Of a stretch of DNA of 64,000 nucleotides, positions 11,499 through 24,589 are shown in pieces. The notes below the pieces were generated by a model that saw only the letters and a program-made list of their open reading frames with translations, searched no databases and was not told where the DNA came from. Source of the stretch: Brachynemurus nebulosus (Eukaryota; Arthropoda; Insecta; Neuroptera; Myrmeleontidae). Within the stretch, counting starts at the first letter, position 1. The number at the start of each line of letters is the position of its first letter. Position numbers and translations under genes: made by a program. Location of the stretch: assembly GCA_035578155.1 (NCBI GenBank), contig JAPWDM010000050.1:1426001-1490000 (forward strand), written 5' to 3'.

Positions 11499-12482
11499 TG
11501 TTCATTGTTTGCTAGCCGAGTAAAAAAAAGTACGAAACAGATTAAACAGGTAACCCCATTCATATGAAGAATGTCTACGAATGGTATGGATTTGCCACAA
11601 ATAACAGTTATCTAGCGTAGGCGATAAGTGTACCTGTAGCTATGATATACATATATATGCGGCACCTATGATGGCAGAGTCCACATTCTAACGGCAACAA
11701 AGAGCTAACTTATATCAAAAATATAAACATATTGTAGCAATATAGCAGAATTGTTCTCATGGGAGTAATTTAATGGACGGGTTTTTTTTTTTTATTGCTG
11801 TAAAAAGGAAAGAAAATAGAAAGGATGTTTAAGACATTTTCTATTTATACAGTAAAATAATCGATATGTATACATTCTTGCCTAAATAATAATTTCAGAT
11901 AATGAGATTGTTAATTTTACTTCTCGTCCATATAGACCGTAGCAAAGATCGAGTTATAAAAATAGAAAATGTGAAAGTATAAGGAGCCCAAAAAACCAAA
12001 AAATCTCAGTGGAAATTTCCAGACCTTGATACAAGTAGTTATCTGTATATAATGTTTACGTTTAAATCGATGAATATATTTAGGTCTAATGGAGTTAAAA
12101 ATCTGAAACCAGACTTAAAATAGTACTATATATATATACCGTGTGAGTTTTTCGGGAGTTGCCATTTTGATTATGGCTAAACTATTGACTTAATCACAAA
12201 ATTGTTCAAATAAAAGTTGTAGCCACTGGCGGCGGACATTGATTGGTATACTTCGGGGCTTTATAGATCTTGTGGTTTTCGAGATACGATACAAACTTAC
12301 CTTTTATTTAAATGGAATAGTATACTTGTTTGTTGATAAAAATTACTCTATAAGGCCACAGAAACAAAAAATAAAAAAATAAAAATTTTTATCTTTAGTT
12401 TTTTTTTTTTTCAAATTTTATAACTTTTGCGCTTAAAAGTGATTTATTTAAGAGAATTTTGGTGAGTTTAAGTGCGCCTAGT
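11499..12482. other. No coding feature recognised
   Basis: AT-rich sequence. Bases 12215-12400 (GGCGGCGGACATTG onwards) look like old dispersed repeat, but no second copy was identified in this window. Confidence 0.35.
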
Positions 12483-13460
12483 TCAAACAAGCCTCATAAT
12501 TACGAAAATGTCATCTGCATACGTTATCAGTTTGCCAAATTCTAAATGTGCGTAGAGATCATTAACAAAGCATATAAAGAGAAGTGGTCCGAGTATACTC
12601 CCTTGGGGTACTCCTGTTTCCACCCCCGCTATGTCCGATTAACCTACATCGATCTCAACTATGATCTTCCTATCCGTTAAGTAGGACTTAATTAACGTAT
12701 AAGCATTTCCCCTTAATCCCATAACTTCAAATTTTGTCATGAGAAAATCATGATTTACACTGTCGAAAGCCACACTAAGATCAAAGAATAATCCCAGTAC
12801 ATACTTCCCATCACGAATTGCTTTTGAGAGATATTTATAAAATTCAAATTTTGTACTTGTCGTAGATCTTTTCATTCTGAAACCGTGCTGTGCTTCATTT
12901 ATCATTTTATTGTTTTCTAGAAAAGTTATTAATCGGTTAGCGATGATTTTTTCATAAATTTTCGAAAATACAGAGAGCAAAGAGATTGGTCTGTAATTCT
13001 TTACGTTGTTTGTATTATCTTTCTTATATATTGGCTTTATTTTGGCTGCTTTAAGTCGATTTGGAAAAATACTTGTTTCAAGCATGCTATTAATATGTTC
13101 GCATAGTATATTTGAAAATATATATGCATTTTATTTTAATACTATGGCAGGAATCTCAACAATTTCTGTGGATTTCTTATTTGGCAAACTCATAATAATA
13201 TTATAAAACTTTCACTGGATCTGTAGGCATCAAATACACTGTTTTATGATATGCAACGTTTATTTTAGTATAATGAACTCATTTTTTATCTTTGAAATGT
13301 TCGTTAAGGTTTTCATATACTAAACTAGAAAAATATTCTAGGAATATTTTAAGTAATTCCTGGTTAGCATTAACTACCTTACCATTATAGTGCAGTACTA
13401 GTACGTTGTTGGTTTTCTTTTTGTTACCTAGTAGTTTGTTTATTCCACTTCAGATATCCT
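12483..13460 (-). pseudogene. Jockey-type LINE reverse transcriptase remnant
   Basis: Minus-strand RT domain. From 5' to 3' it shows the pre-RT linker (GINKLLGNKK near 13450, LPNKKSTEIVEIP near 13180), then an open stretch 13085-12639 with NYRPISLLSVFSKI, EAQHGFR and palm motif A (LFFDLSVAFDSV). A single TAA at 12639-12641 interrupts the frame. The same frame then continues with motif B (GVPQGSILGPLLF, about 12590-12625) and an intact motif C YADD at 12510-12521, and ends at TGA 12483-12485. The GVPQGSILGPLLF and AFDSV patterns are typical of jockey-group elements. A second in-frame stop lies in the linker upstream of 13085. The endonuclease and the 3' end are missing, so it is not functional. 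Confidence 0.88.
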
Positions 13461-13690
13461 TCGTGTTTATTAGACCCAAATCTATTAACCAAAATTATGT
13501 CCAGATGGATTGATGAAAATCTATCATCTGGTTCAATCTATGTTTTTAAAGACTGTCTGTTTTTTTGCTTGTTCTATACTTATGTTTTTTTAATAAAATT
13601 TTGTACCTATTTTGCAATTCAGCACTATTATTTTTAATTTTAATTTTCAGGACTTAATTTTCTTGTCATTTACTGTTTTACTAAAGAATC

Positions 13691-13731
13691 GGTCTGTCTG
13701 ACATGTTTCGCTAATTAATATCAGACAGACC
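13691..13731. repeat. 11-bp perfect inverted repeat, 19-nt loop
   Basis: GGTCTGTCTGA at 13691-13701 pairs exactly with TCAGACAGACC at 13721-13731. Confidence 0.8.
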
Positions 13732-14156
<425 letters not shown>

Positions 14157-14716
14157 TTGCTAGGAAAACTAATTCAATAGTTATAATTTTAATTTTCATA
14201 TTTCACACGGCAATCCGTATGAATTTATAAAATTAAGAAATTTACATTTTCGCGGCAATCTTGTGCCTGGTATATGCGCCCCCCATCGCAAAAAAAATAA
14301 ATTCTCCGAGCAACAATTAAAAAAAAAATTTCCTTTTGAGGAGAAAAGTTTCCAGGAAACAACTTTAACTGTATCCTGAATACATAAAAACTCTCCAAAA
14401 TACAATGCTAAATAATTACAATTCATGCAAATATTGAATTAAATATGAAAAAAATATATATGTACATAATTATATCGAAAATTAAATATACATATATGCA
14501 TATATGTAAAATGTCCCACTTTACAAATCCCATGATTCGGATGTTTTTTCCTTTTCCAGAAATTCTTCCAGAAAGTAGATATCCGAAACTGTAACAAAAC
14601 AAAACAACGGCAGAAAACAATCCCAACAAAATATGTACACTAAAATATTTACAGACTTATTTTATATGTACAGATAAATATTTACAAGCTTTTATGTAAT
14701 TAAACATTACACAAAA

Positions 14717-14902
14717 TTAAATCACATATACCGTTTTTAATCGATCGATCGACACAATATCCAATCTGTTATTTATTTTAAGCTTAAAATATTTATCTCC
14801 CCTTTCAATTACTTCAAAGGGTCCCAAATAATTAGGAGCCAGTGAAAATTTAACTCTATCGTCCTTAATATATACAAATTTGGCAGACGATAGATTCGCA
14901 TC
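14717..14902 (-). pseudogene. Ty3/gypsy integrase C-terminal (GPF/Y module) remnant
   Basis: About 61 minus-strand codons free of internal stops, ending at TAA 14717-14719. The residues LAPNYLGPFEVIERGDKYFK followed by IVSIDRLK match the GPF/Y module at the C-terminus of Ty3/gypsy integrases, which helps position integration complexes. Preceding residues (AKFVYIKDDRVKFS) fit the lead-in of that module. The catalytic core, protease, RT and gag are not visible nearby and upstream frames are broken. An isolated fossil of an LTR retrotransposon, not functional. Confidence 0.8.
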
Positions 14903-15853
14903 TACGATACTTTTATTTTTATAAAATTTCGTAAAGAAATATTTTGTATTTTGAATGCTAACCCTTAGTAATTATTCGCAGTCAGTTTCCTAATCTACTA
15001 AAAAGTCAGAAAAAAGGACTGTTAATAATTATAGTACTAAAAATACTTTAGAATAATTGAAGCTTTTCATTACCGAAACTGATAAATTCACTTTTCTAGT
15101 ACTTGTTGTTGAATAATGACAGAGGTTAACTCAATACAAGCTTTTCTCCTGTTTTCTTCTTTACATTTTTAATTAGAAAATTGTGAAAGGCGAGGGCGCA
15201 TTCAGCAAGTAAAATAAAATAGAATACAATAAAAGGGAACCATTTGCTAACATCGTTAACGCTTGTCGGCATAATATTATGAAAACTATTATAAACACCA
15301 ACAATATACAATGTACCAGAGTATTTCACATTGAAGCGCAATAGCACTTATACACAGGCATACAAAAGCCAGACGACAGTTTATTAACCTTAGCACGTCT
15401 GAAGTACAAATGCAGAAACAAACGAACTTAGTTTACCTGAAGATAATTGTTTGAGTAGAAACGAAGTAAAAAAACATTTGGAGAGGGGGAGAGCGTACTT
15501 AAAGTCTGGCTTAAACAGTAAAAAGATGGATGGAAGTTGGTTTATCAAATAAATTGATCTAATCATTTTGAAATTTAGGACATCAAATATATACAAATTA
15601 TATTTTCTCTTTAAAGGCGCACATCATACAAAAATGTCTTTTCCATAACGTACGCTTAAAAAATCTAGCTAATTTTAATTTAAAAAGATGAAACAGAGCT
15701 ATTGTTATTATAACACATACATACATACATACCAAATAACTAACCAGCACTTGTTCTATCTAGAAAAAATTGTTTTTTCTATATTTCATATCGTAAAGAA
15801 TTCATTAGCAATATAATAATAAAATAGAAAATTACAATTTTCTCGAGAACTAC
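14903..15853. other. No feature recognised
   Basis: AT-rich spacer with a (CATA)n run near 15717-15731. No coding signal. Confidence 0.4.
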
Positions 15854-15857
15854 TTAA

Positions 15858-16705
15858 GGGGGGAGTTCACGCCAGAAACGACTAATAAACTAATTTTTCT
15901 CGAATCTCGTTTTTTGTTTTTATTTCGTTCTGTGGTCTTTTACAAACACGGTGATATATAACACATGGCCAAAAAAAATTTTTTTCAAGTAGAAAAATAT
16001 TTATTTGTGAGCCACTGCACAGCCAAGTTGCTGCTCCTTTGCAGATAATGCTCGCCTCCCCTCGCGATTTGATCAGTAATATTTAGTTTTGGTGTGTACA
16101 CGAGTTATAGTATGCACTGAGATAATGTTCTTTTATTTGTATGCCTTCGTAGACGTTTTAATAAACAGTGAGTAAACCGCTTCTTTTGTTATAATTTTTG
16201 TTTTTTACCGTTTTTTACCGAAAGTTGTGTTTTTCCCGACAAGGAAAATCATATCTCAAGTTCTAGAAAAGATAGAGACTTAATTTTTTTTTTATTTTGT
16301 TCATAATATCAACATTGAGTATGCTTTTTCCATTTGAACAATTGTAACTATTTTTAAACATTTTTTTTAATAAAAAATTGGGTTATATAATTTTTAGAAC
16401 TTTGGGATTACAATTTTATAGTTAATTTTTAAAATTACCGGAAACCCATACTCAGCTTTATGGACAGGTCCTTTAGGAATAAAATAATGAAAAATTTTTA
16501 AAAAATATTCATTACTTTTTAAGATATGGCGTTCCTTGTAAACGCTTAAAAACTTGTGAAAAAGGGCCCCCTCCCCCCACAGGGAAGAGTAATGAATGTT
16601 TCAAAAACAAAATTTTCTATTTGAAACCATCCCTAATTTGAAAAAATTTTCAACAAGCAAAATAATCATAAATATAAAAGTTGCTTTTTGATTTGAACTC
16701 CTCCC
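15858..16705. mobile_element. TTAA-flanked element with GGGGGGAGTTC ends (Kolobok-like?)
   Basis: An 848-bp element between TTAA at 15854-15857 and TTAA at 16706-16709. The ends read GGGGGGAGTTC and, on the other strand, GGGAGGAGTTC. TTAA duplications occur in piggyBac and Kolobok; a purine-rich GGG start fits Kolobok better. No transposase. A 5'-truncated second copy in the same orientation lies at about 57355-57893. Confidence 0.6.
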
Positions 16706-16912
16706 TTAACATAGAAAAAAAAAATTATAGGAATATTTTCTCCATAATTTTTTTCTCTCTCAACGACGGAAAAATCGGACTGTTTAATGATAGGATCTAA
16801 TGGACAAAAAATGGCCAAAAAACCTACTTCTGGGTATCATACATGTCTGGCTAACGAACCTAATCGAGCCAATCCGGATTCCAGCCCGCTTACCAAATTT
16901 CATAAGCATTAA

Positions 16913-17145
16913 CCCCTTTAGCGGCTATCCCGAGCACAGCTCGTCATATGAATTATACAACTTGAATGACTCTCCCGACCTGAACTCGCCTCGTGTTGGT
17001 AACTGTAAGATGCTGTTATCTGCTATCGTAAAAGCATTACTAAAGCAAAAATTATCGAACGGGTAGGACATATAATTATGCAACTAAATTGAGTATTTTC
17101 AAAGATCATTTTATTTGGTTAGTTTTACATGAGCCGCTAAAGGGG
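16913..17145. mobile_element. TTAA-flanked piggyBac-like MITE
   Basis: A 233-bp element between TTAA at 16909-16912 and 17146-17149. Terminal inverted repeats are CCCCTTTAGCGGCT / AGCCGCTAAAGGGG. A TTAA target with a CCC start is typical of piggyBac. An inverted, one-end-truncated copy is at 56812-57020. The 88-codon ORF across the left end is a chance ORF. Confidence 0.75.
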
Positions 17146-17179
17146 TTAAACGTTTCATTTAAGAGTTATTTCGTACACA

Positions 17180-17196
17180 CATAAATAAATAAATAA

Positions 17197-17290
<94 letters not shown>
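17180..17290. repeat. (AAAT)n/(TA)n microsatellite
   Basis: AAAT units at 17180-17198 grade into TA repeats with a single G interruption near 17217. Confidence 0.95.
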
Positions 17291-17295
<5 letters not shown>

Positions 17296-17514
17296 CACCA
17301 GAACTTCTTAAAGTGTGACATAGTCCGGACACACACATGAAAGTCACACTTATCGAGACACACATTGGCGGCTCGCAAAAATCTATATTATAAAAATGTC
17401 ATTTAATTAGAATTTGTGTTTGCATTACTTTAGTTTACTATTAGTTAACTTTGTGATCGACTGATTTACTCGCTATTGAAACGAATATGTTGTAGAGCAG
17501 TAAGAATAATAAGC

Positions 17515-17680
17515 GACACGTATTTTTTATACCTGCGGAAAAACGGTTGGAAAGAATGAAATCGCTCTTTAAAAATTAGGGTAAAAATTGAATTTTTCAA
17601 ATATGTATCCCAAAAACGGTGACAAACAGATAAAATAAAGCACAAGTATGCTATGTTGCTTTTTAAAAAAGCTTACTAAT
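17515..17680 (+). repeat. Dispersed repeat shared with 44535-44700
   Basis: Shared ordered words include AAAACGGTT, GAATGAAATCGC/GGTGAAATCGC, GGGTAAAAATT and ATATTGCT-like ends, at moderate divergence. Non-coding. Confidence 0.5.
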
Positions 17681-17804
17681 ATGTCAATATGTGAATATTA
17701 CCACAATACAAGTACTTCCGAATTTGGATTACCTAAATGATTAATGTAAATGATCTTATTATGTTTGCTTTTAAATGATAAATACTTGTAATTATCGAAA
17801 ACTT

Positions 17805-17910
17805 TGATCGTAAATATCTCATAAACGGAGCGTCGTAGCGAAAAAATAACGAAATTTTTGAAGGCTTAAGCGAAGCAAGTTGTGGGTATTCCAAACACAT
17901 TGCGACTGTC
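17805..17910 (+). repeat. Dispersed repeat shared with 53793-53880
   Basis: TTGATCGTAAATATCTC, then AAACGG, then AATAACGAAATTTTTGAAGG occur in the same order at both sites. Confidence 0.65.
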
Positions 17911-18650
17911 AAAATCTATTTTTCGTTATCGAAAATTATCGATACCGAGTTATGTTCCATAAATTAATTATAATTGGTTACTTTAGAAATTAGATAGAAA
18001 TCGCCACTTAGATTTTATTGGGAAAACTAAGAAACGGAGCTTTTGGGATGATGTTGACTTCTTCTGGATTTTTTAAATTTCTTTTATACTTTTCACTTAA
18101 GTTCTTTTATTAATTTTTCACTCAAACTATTTTATTTGTACTTTAAGTCTTTTTATTTTTATTTACTTAAATTATTTTAATTTAACTATTCGTCGTATTC
18201 GTTTTTATCTTTATTTAATGTTCTTATTTTTTATTGATAACTTAGTCGCTGAAAAGTTCGTAATTTTTTAAATAAAAAAGTCAAAGATTGAATTTTAATA
18301 GTATCGAATTTATTAAGTCGAAATAATGATTTAAAACAATGATCACTACAACAATCGTGACAATTAAAATATTAAAACATATCACAAAGATTCGATTAAA
18401 GGGTCTAGCAGACTTACCGTATGAATATTGCACTGACGTCATTGGACATAGTTTAACCTTTTAAATATTGCTTGTTTGCCGAAAGTACTGATATCCGTGA
18501 TTTTAGATCTCTGCTCTCACTTATAAGGGAGATATGGGGGTAACAACCCCTAACGATATTTTCATTTTTCTCAGAAACTATGATAGATATTTGAATGAAT
18601 AGAACGCCCAAAAGTAGATATCAATCAGCTCTACTACTGAAATTTTTGAT
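17911..18650. other. No feature recognised
   Basis: AT-rich spacer. No coding signal recognised. Confidence 0.35.
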
Positions 18651-18659
18651 CGAATGAGG

Positions 18660-19076
18660 GCATTTGTGAATGACGTTCGCAATTACCCCACAATTTTAAA
18701 ATCATGGGGTAATTGTGAATTGGTAATAAATTGTCCAATTTCTTTAGCAATTAATAAGGAACCCCGTCAGGGTTTAGACCACTTCTTTAGAAATACTTTT
18801 AACCATTTCTTACCTTTAAAAAAAAAGAAATTGTATTTAAAAAAAAAATTTTTTTTGAGGATTGGTCGAAGTAAGATACATAAAATTTTGCAAAGGTTTT
18901 TTCAAAATAAAAAAAAAAGATACTAATACTTGGAGAATTTTTATCGAATTTTAATAGCATATTAAGAAAGAACAGAAAAACATACTAAGATTTGATTTTT
19001 AACAAAATTAATGTTATTTTAGAAATTATAGGCGCCGTTCACAATTGCCCCAATTCACATTTACCCCGGTCAACCC
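18660..19076. mobile_element. Element end with repeated TTCACAATTGCCCC motif
   Basis: The right end on the minus strand is GGGTTGACCGGGGTAAATGT just inside TA (19077-19078). The motif TTCRCAATTRCCCC recurs at 18676, 18705 (inverted), 19038 and, as AATTCACATTTACCCC, at 19052. The left end was not found. Same style as the elements at 10565, 42421 and 63142. Confidence 0.45.
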
Positions 19077-19078
19077 TA

Positions 19079-20363
19079 ACACATTAAGAGTACTCTTACT
19101 TTTATTTAATTCATGTTACAAGATGTTTAATTACATTATTATCGAATAGTTTGCTTAAGCGAAATATGCAACATTATTCAACTAACGTTAGTAAATACAT
19201 ATTATTTCAGAGTAGGTTAATTAAAATGTCAAAGATACATTTGTTTGTAGGGCAAAGTTTCATGTAGATAACATTATTATGAGTCATTTGAAGCGGTTAA
19301 TTAAAAAATGTAATGTAAATGACAATTGAAATATGTACGTGATTGTCGGTAAGCCACACAAGTACAACAAACAATATAAAACAAATCAATTATAGTCCGC
19401 ATTAAACTGACAACTATATCATCATTATGTAATTTTCGTTTTATAATAAACAATATTAGAGGGTAAGGTAGAATGTGGTGAAATGAATTACATTAATTAA
19501 AGGGATAATACCACTGTAATAACCGGAAAAGTGTTGGTACACAATTTTTTTTTATATTTTTTATTTTTTTGCATGGAAAGGAACTTATTAACTCTAGAAT
19601 CATACGTACTCGTCAAATTGACAACCGAACTTCTCTACCTGTTCCAGTACTACAACTTGTCATTGCTTGGCTGTTCTAAAACTTCTGGTATCTAATTTAT
19701 TTGTTATGATAACACAGTAGACGTATCAATTTTGTTTATAGTTGCTGTCGTTTTGTTTATATTAAAATAGTGTGCGTCAGTTTAACGCACAGTGTGAAAG
19801 ATGATTACAGCTGCTTGACTTATAGAGACGACATAATACTGAAGTTTTAATATATTGAATCGAAAACCAAAGAATGCGTTTCAAGTGACTTAATAAAAGA
19901 TTAACAATTTATTTTGTGAAAAATATTTTAATTTTTATTGTTTTTTGAGATCTTATTCGAAAAAATACTAACAAATTTCAGAAAATTTACAAATATGCCT
20001 AATGAGGAAATGTCTACATATCTACGGGAATATTTGTGACCGAGAAATTTCACATTCTGTAAAGTCGCACATGTCCACCGACTCATAATAGTTTATAAAT
20101 TAATTATTTGAAAGACATGTGTTATGATACAATTGATGTATTTATCTATATATGTACTTTTTAATTTTTATAATGAAAATATGCTTTGATAAAAAGATTA
20201 AAATAATTAATAAATTAATATTTATATTAAAAAATTTTTCCAAATGCAATTTTTTTAAATATTTTGCTCGCTTTTGTAGTATTGTTATGTAAAAAGAATG
20301 TTTTTTGCAAATAACCCCTAAAATTCTCCGTAAAAAGTCCATTCGTCAAATTGTCGATGATAT
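19079..20363. other. Spacer; one possible element end at 19462
   Basis: GGGTAAGGTAGAATGTGG at 19462 resembles the GGGTARGT termini seen elsewhere, but no partner end or motif array was found. The rest is unassigned. Confidence 0.3.
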
Positions 20364-21308
<945 letters not shown>

Positions 21309-21741
21309 ATTAACGTTTCTCGTAGACCGACGTATGAGTCTAGGGTTAACAAAATTTGCAAAAGCAAAAAAAAAACCAAAAATAAATAAATAAATAAATA
21401 ATTACATTATGAATAAGAAAATTAAGACTTAAAGATATTCTTAATACATATCTATCTATGTATTGTATATCTCTATAATATCAAGACCAAGATAGGAGGC
21501 AAAGCAAGGGTTATAAATTTAATACGAATGTTCTTGTACGAAGTGCCTGGACTATAAAATTTGAAATATCAAATATTTGTTCAATATTTGCAAAGTTTAA
21601 CATTACAGCAAAGAAGTTGGTTTTTGAAATAATACATAAAAAATACTTTTACAAAAATCTATTACGAATACTACTATAAATTGGGCATTTAACCATGAAA
21701 TGATATAAAGTTTCATTTTCGGTTAGATTGCAAATAGTGCA
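21309..21741 (-). repeat. Probable LINE 3' end with (ATTT)n tail
   Basis: Sequence downstream (minus strand) of the LINE C-terminal region. ATTT units near 21382-21402 on the minus strand could be the simple-repeat tail of that element. Confidence 0.3.
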
Positions 21742-22660
21742 CTACACAGAAGGATCGATTTTATGACGCAGATTACGATCAGTGAATAAAATACATCTAT
21801 TACTTGAAATTCGAAGTTGACGACACACTCTCCGCATGTTTATAGGCAAGTTCCAAACAGTGAGAACATTAGCATTGGAAATTAACTGACAATAGAAAGG
21901 ATTGCTCGAGGAAGTGACTATTCTTTGAGTGTCCAAATTAGCCAAATAATTTTCAAAATCCAATCATATTTGTCTACGTTTTGATGGGGAAGACAATAAA
22001 TTTAGGGGATTATCAAAAATATCAATCTGATTAATTTTAAGGAAGTATTCTGTCATTTGTGTTACCCAATTAAATTTTGCCACATTGAAAGGTGACGAAT
22101 CTAATCTTTTTAAGCTTATTGAAACATATTTTAACGAGACGGGTATATCAGATATTGAGATAATTTTACTTAGGAGGTTTAGAGCACGGCCGAAAACGTC
22201 GGCTTCAAGCTTAATTAATCCAAATTCTCTTCTAACCACATGTTCTGACGTTATACAATATAGTGAATGGGCGTAACTTAAAAAAAATTGTTTGAGTTTT
22301 CTCAATAACATCGGGATATCGTAATGCCCATACTTCTGCACCATATAGAAGCATTGATTTCACCATACTTTTAAATTTTAACTTTAGTAATATGATTTTG
22401 AATTTTACCACGAACTAATACACCCATTATTTGGTTTGTGGCTATAGTTGATTTTCTTACAGCATTATTAGCTGCGGATCGGAAGATTCCAGATGATGGA
22501 AATACTATTCCCAAATAAGTAAATTCGTTGACAATTTCAAAAGGCTGATCATTTATGAAAAAGGAGTCGGTATTTAATTTGTTTCATTTTCCGGAGACCA
22601 TAATCTTCGATTTGCTTGAATTTATTTCAAGCGCGTTATAGTTGCAGTACATTTCTGCAA
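21742..22660 (-). pseudogene. LINE ORF2 C-terminal region remnant
   Basis: Continues the minus-strand LINE after its reverse transcriptase. Recognisable pieces in several frames: KSKIMVSG after the palm (about 22590), NEFTYLGIVFPSSG (about 22510), SMLLYGAEVWALRYPDVIEK (about 22350-22290), then a 126-codon frame 22344-21964 and a 73-codon frame 21963-21742 ending with C-NxxxVCRQLR-type residues. LLYGAEVW is a conserved post-palm motif of LINE ORF2 proteins. Stops and frameshifts separate the pieces. Non-functional. Confidence 0.75.
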
Positions 22661-22663
22661 ACT

Positions 22664-23470
22664 TTAAGGCTTTCTTAAGATCACCAGGACTATAGGAAAA
22701 TAATATGACTGTAAGTATAAATGACTGTCAATAGTTATACCACGGACGCCAAACTGACAAAAATCTAATTGAAAATCGGCAATGAATAACATAAATAGCA
22801 ACGGACTTAATGCATCACCTTGCAAAACACCGCACTCGACTTTTATCTCTGGTTGTACTAAATTATTGTTTATAACTTCAATGCATGCATATGCATCATA
22901 TAGACTTTTTATTACTTTTAAAAGTTTGTAACTAATAACTAATTGTTTTAGTTTCATCCATAAAAGAAAATGTGAGAACCAGTCAAAAGCCTTCTTAAAG
23001 TCTATAAAGGCAGCATACAATTTTCCCTTTTTTTGCCTAAGTTGAAAATGAATGGCACTAGTTAAAATAAATAAATTGTCCTGGCAGCCACGTCCTCGTC
23101 TAAAACCCGATTGAGTTTCTGGTATTTTATTTTCATATTCAACCCAAGTAAATAATCGGGAATGAATAATTGAGGTAAATATTTTCGTCATGCAGTTAAG
23201 CAATGACAAGCCTCTATAATTGTCAACTACATCGTAAGGACCTTTCTTATGAAATACATGAAGTTTTATTTGTGAAAGACCTTTCGGTACTTCGCCTTCC
23301 ATAAGCATTCTATTAAAGAGAGAAAGTAAATAAAATTTACAATTGCTAGGCAAGTTTTTGTAGAAGCCATAGTCCAAACCATCAACACCAGGTGCAGTCC
23401 CATCTTTAGAATTAGGAAGTGCACATTCAAATTCATCGAACGATATAATATCATCACTTTGGAAGCGCAT
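22664..23470 (-). pseudogene. LINE reverse transcriptase domain, catalytic YADD lost
   Basis: A 268-codon open frame covering most of an RT palm. About residue 20-35: SKDGTAPGVDGL. Residues 82-95: VVDNYRGLSLLNCMTK. Residues 119-130: QSGFRRGRGCQ. Residues 154-163: motif A AFIDFKKAFD. Residues 214-226: motif B GVLQGDALSPLLF. Where motif C should follow, a small indel shifts the frame and no YADD can be read in any frame, although the neighbouring SPGDLKKAL resumes one frame over. Two of the three catalytic aspartates are therefore gone and the enzyme is dead. The clade (CR1, RTE or jockey-like) is not certain from the sequence alone. Confidence 0.9.
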
Positions 23471-23477
23471 TATAATT

Positions 23478-23660
23478 CCGTGGGCCGCATATAAAATTAT
23501 GTGTTCCTATATATTATATATTTTTTTAAATATATTGGTTTTCACTAACTTAGTCATTATACAATAAATATATTTTGTATAAGTATGGTGAATCTCGCGG
23601 GCCAAAAAAAGTTCAAAGCGGGCCACATACGGCCCGCAGGCCGCGGGTTGGCCACTCCTG
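23478..23660 (-). mobile_element. hAT-like end inserted in the LINE
   Basis: On the minus strand it starts CAGGAGTGGCCAACCCGCGG and contains GGGCCGTATGTGGCCCGC. This CAGGGGTGGCCAA type of end is widespread in hAT elements. It separates the linker region (23661 upward) from the RT frame (below 23470). The opposite TIR and an 8-bp duplication are not visible, so the element is partial. Confidence 0.55.
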
Positions 23661-24371
23661 ATATAGATAGAAGTGTGCGGGTTCACTGGTTTCTTCCAAA
23701 TTTAAAATCAATTCCGTATTAAATCGGATAGTAAAGAGTTTGGAAAAGTGCTCGCGCCATATCGACAAATCAATTAAATTTGCGTATTGACTATAATTGG
23801 GTTTAGTTTGGAACTTCTTAATTAAGGACCAAAAATGGGCTGAATTGTGGGCTTGTAATAATTCGTTTTGAATATTATCAAAATAAGCACGCTTTTTCTT
23901 AGAAATCAATTTTTTATAATCTTTTTTCCTCGTGGCATACAATGTAATTGATTCCTGTGAGAAATTAGACACTTTACAATTTTTAAAGCCACATCTCAGC
24001 CCCTGTTTGGCTTTCCTGCAATCGGAATCAAACCAAACTTTATTGTTATTACTGAATCTAGTAGAACCGTAAGATTGAGGAGTACACATATTTAATGTAA
24101 CCGCAGCATTTTTCATAGAGTCAGTAAAATTATTGATTAAAAAATCCAAGTTTAAACTTGAGTCAAAATCCGGTATGTCAGAGACCATTTTTATGGTCTC
24201 TATGGAAAAGACATGAAAGTGATAGTGAAATAAACTTATTTCGTAAAAATGTTCGTAGTAGTTTCTTTGTGCCACCAAAAACATGCAAATACACAAACAT
24301 TGTTTTGAATTTGTGAACCAGATTAATGTAATTAGCGGCTCAGAGAGCCTTGTCATCTCTGTTAGTGTCAT
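23661..24371 (-). pseudogene. LINE ORF2 endonuclease-to-RT linker remnant
   Basis: A minus-strand open frame of about 235 codons upstream of the RT domain. It carries the features of the linker between endonuclease and RT: WFDSDCRKAKQGLR (about residue 115), YATRKKDYKKLISKKKRAYF, then HFWSLIKKF and WREHFSKLF. The last residues of the ORF, after EPAHFY, derive from the hAT-like insertion. The endonuclease catalytic part is missing or too decayed. Same element as 21742-23470. Confidence 0.75.
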
Positions 24372-24589
24372 GGAACTGTCAGGAACAGATATAAATTTAA
24401 ATGCACTAATTTGTAAATAGGAATCCTATTGAAACAATTTTTAAGGTTGCGAAAGTTCCATTCCATAAAATGATATTAAGTTTAGTAGGTTAAGAATATT
24501 TATCGACCTTTAATAGATCTTTTCTAAAAAAGATCAAAAATATTTTTATACTAGCTCTATTCAAGGCGTCGTTCGCCTGATGCGATGTT

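Noticed and set aside
16800..17066. An 88-codon ORF with proline-rich sequence
   Set aside because: It runs across the left boundary of the TTAA-flanked MITE and has no motif.
18654..18926. A 90-codon lysine-rich ORF
   Set aside because: It overlaps the motif-array element and a poly-A run; composition explains the lysines.
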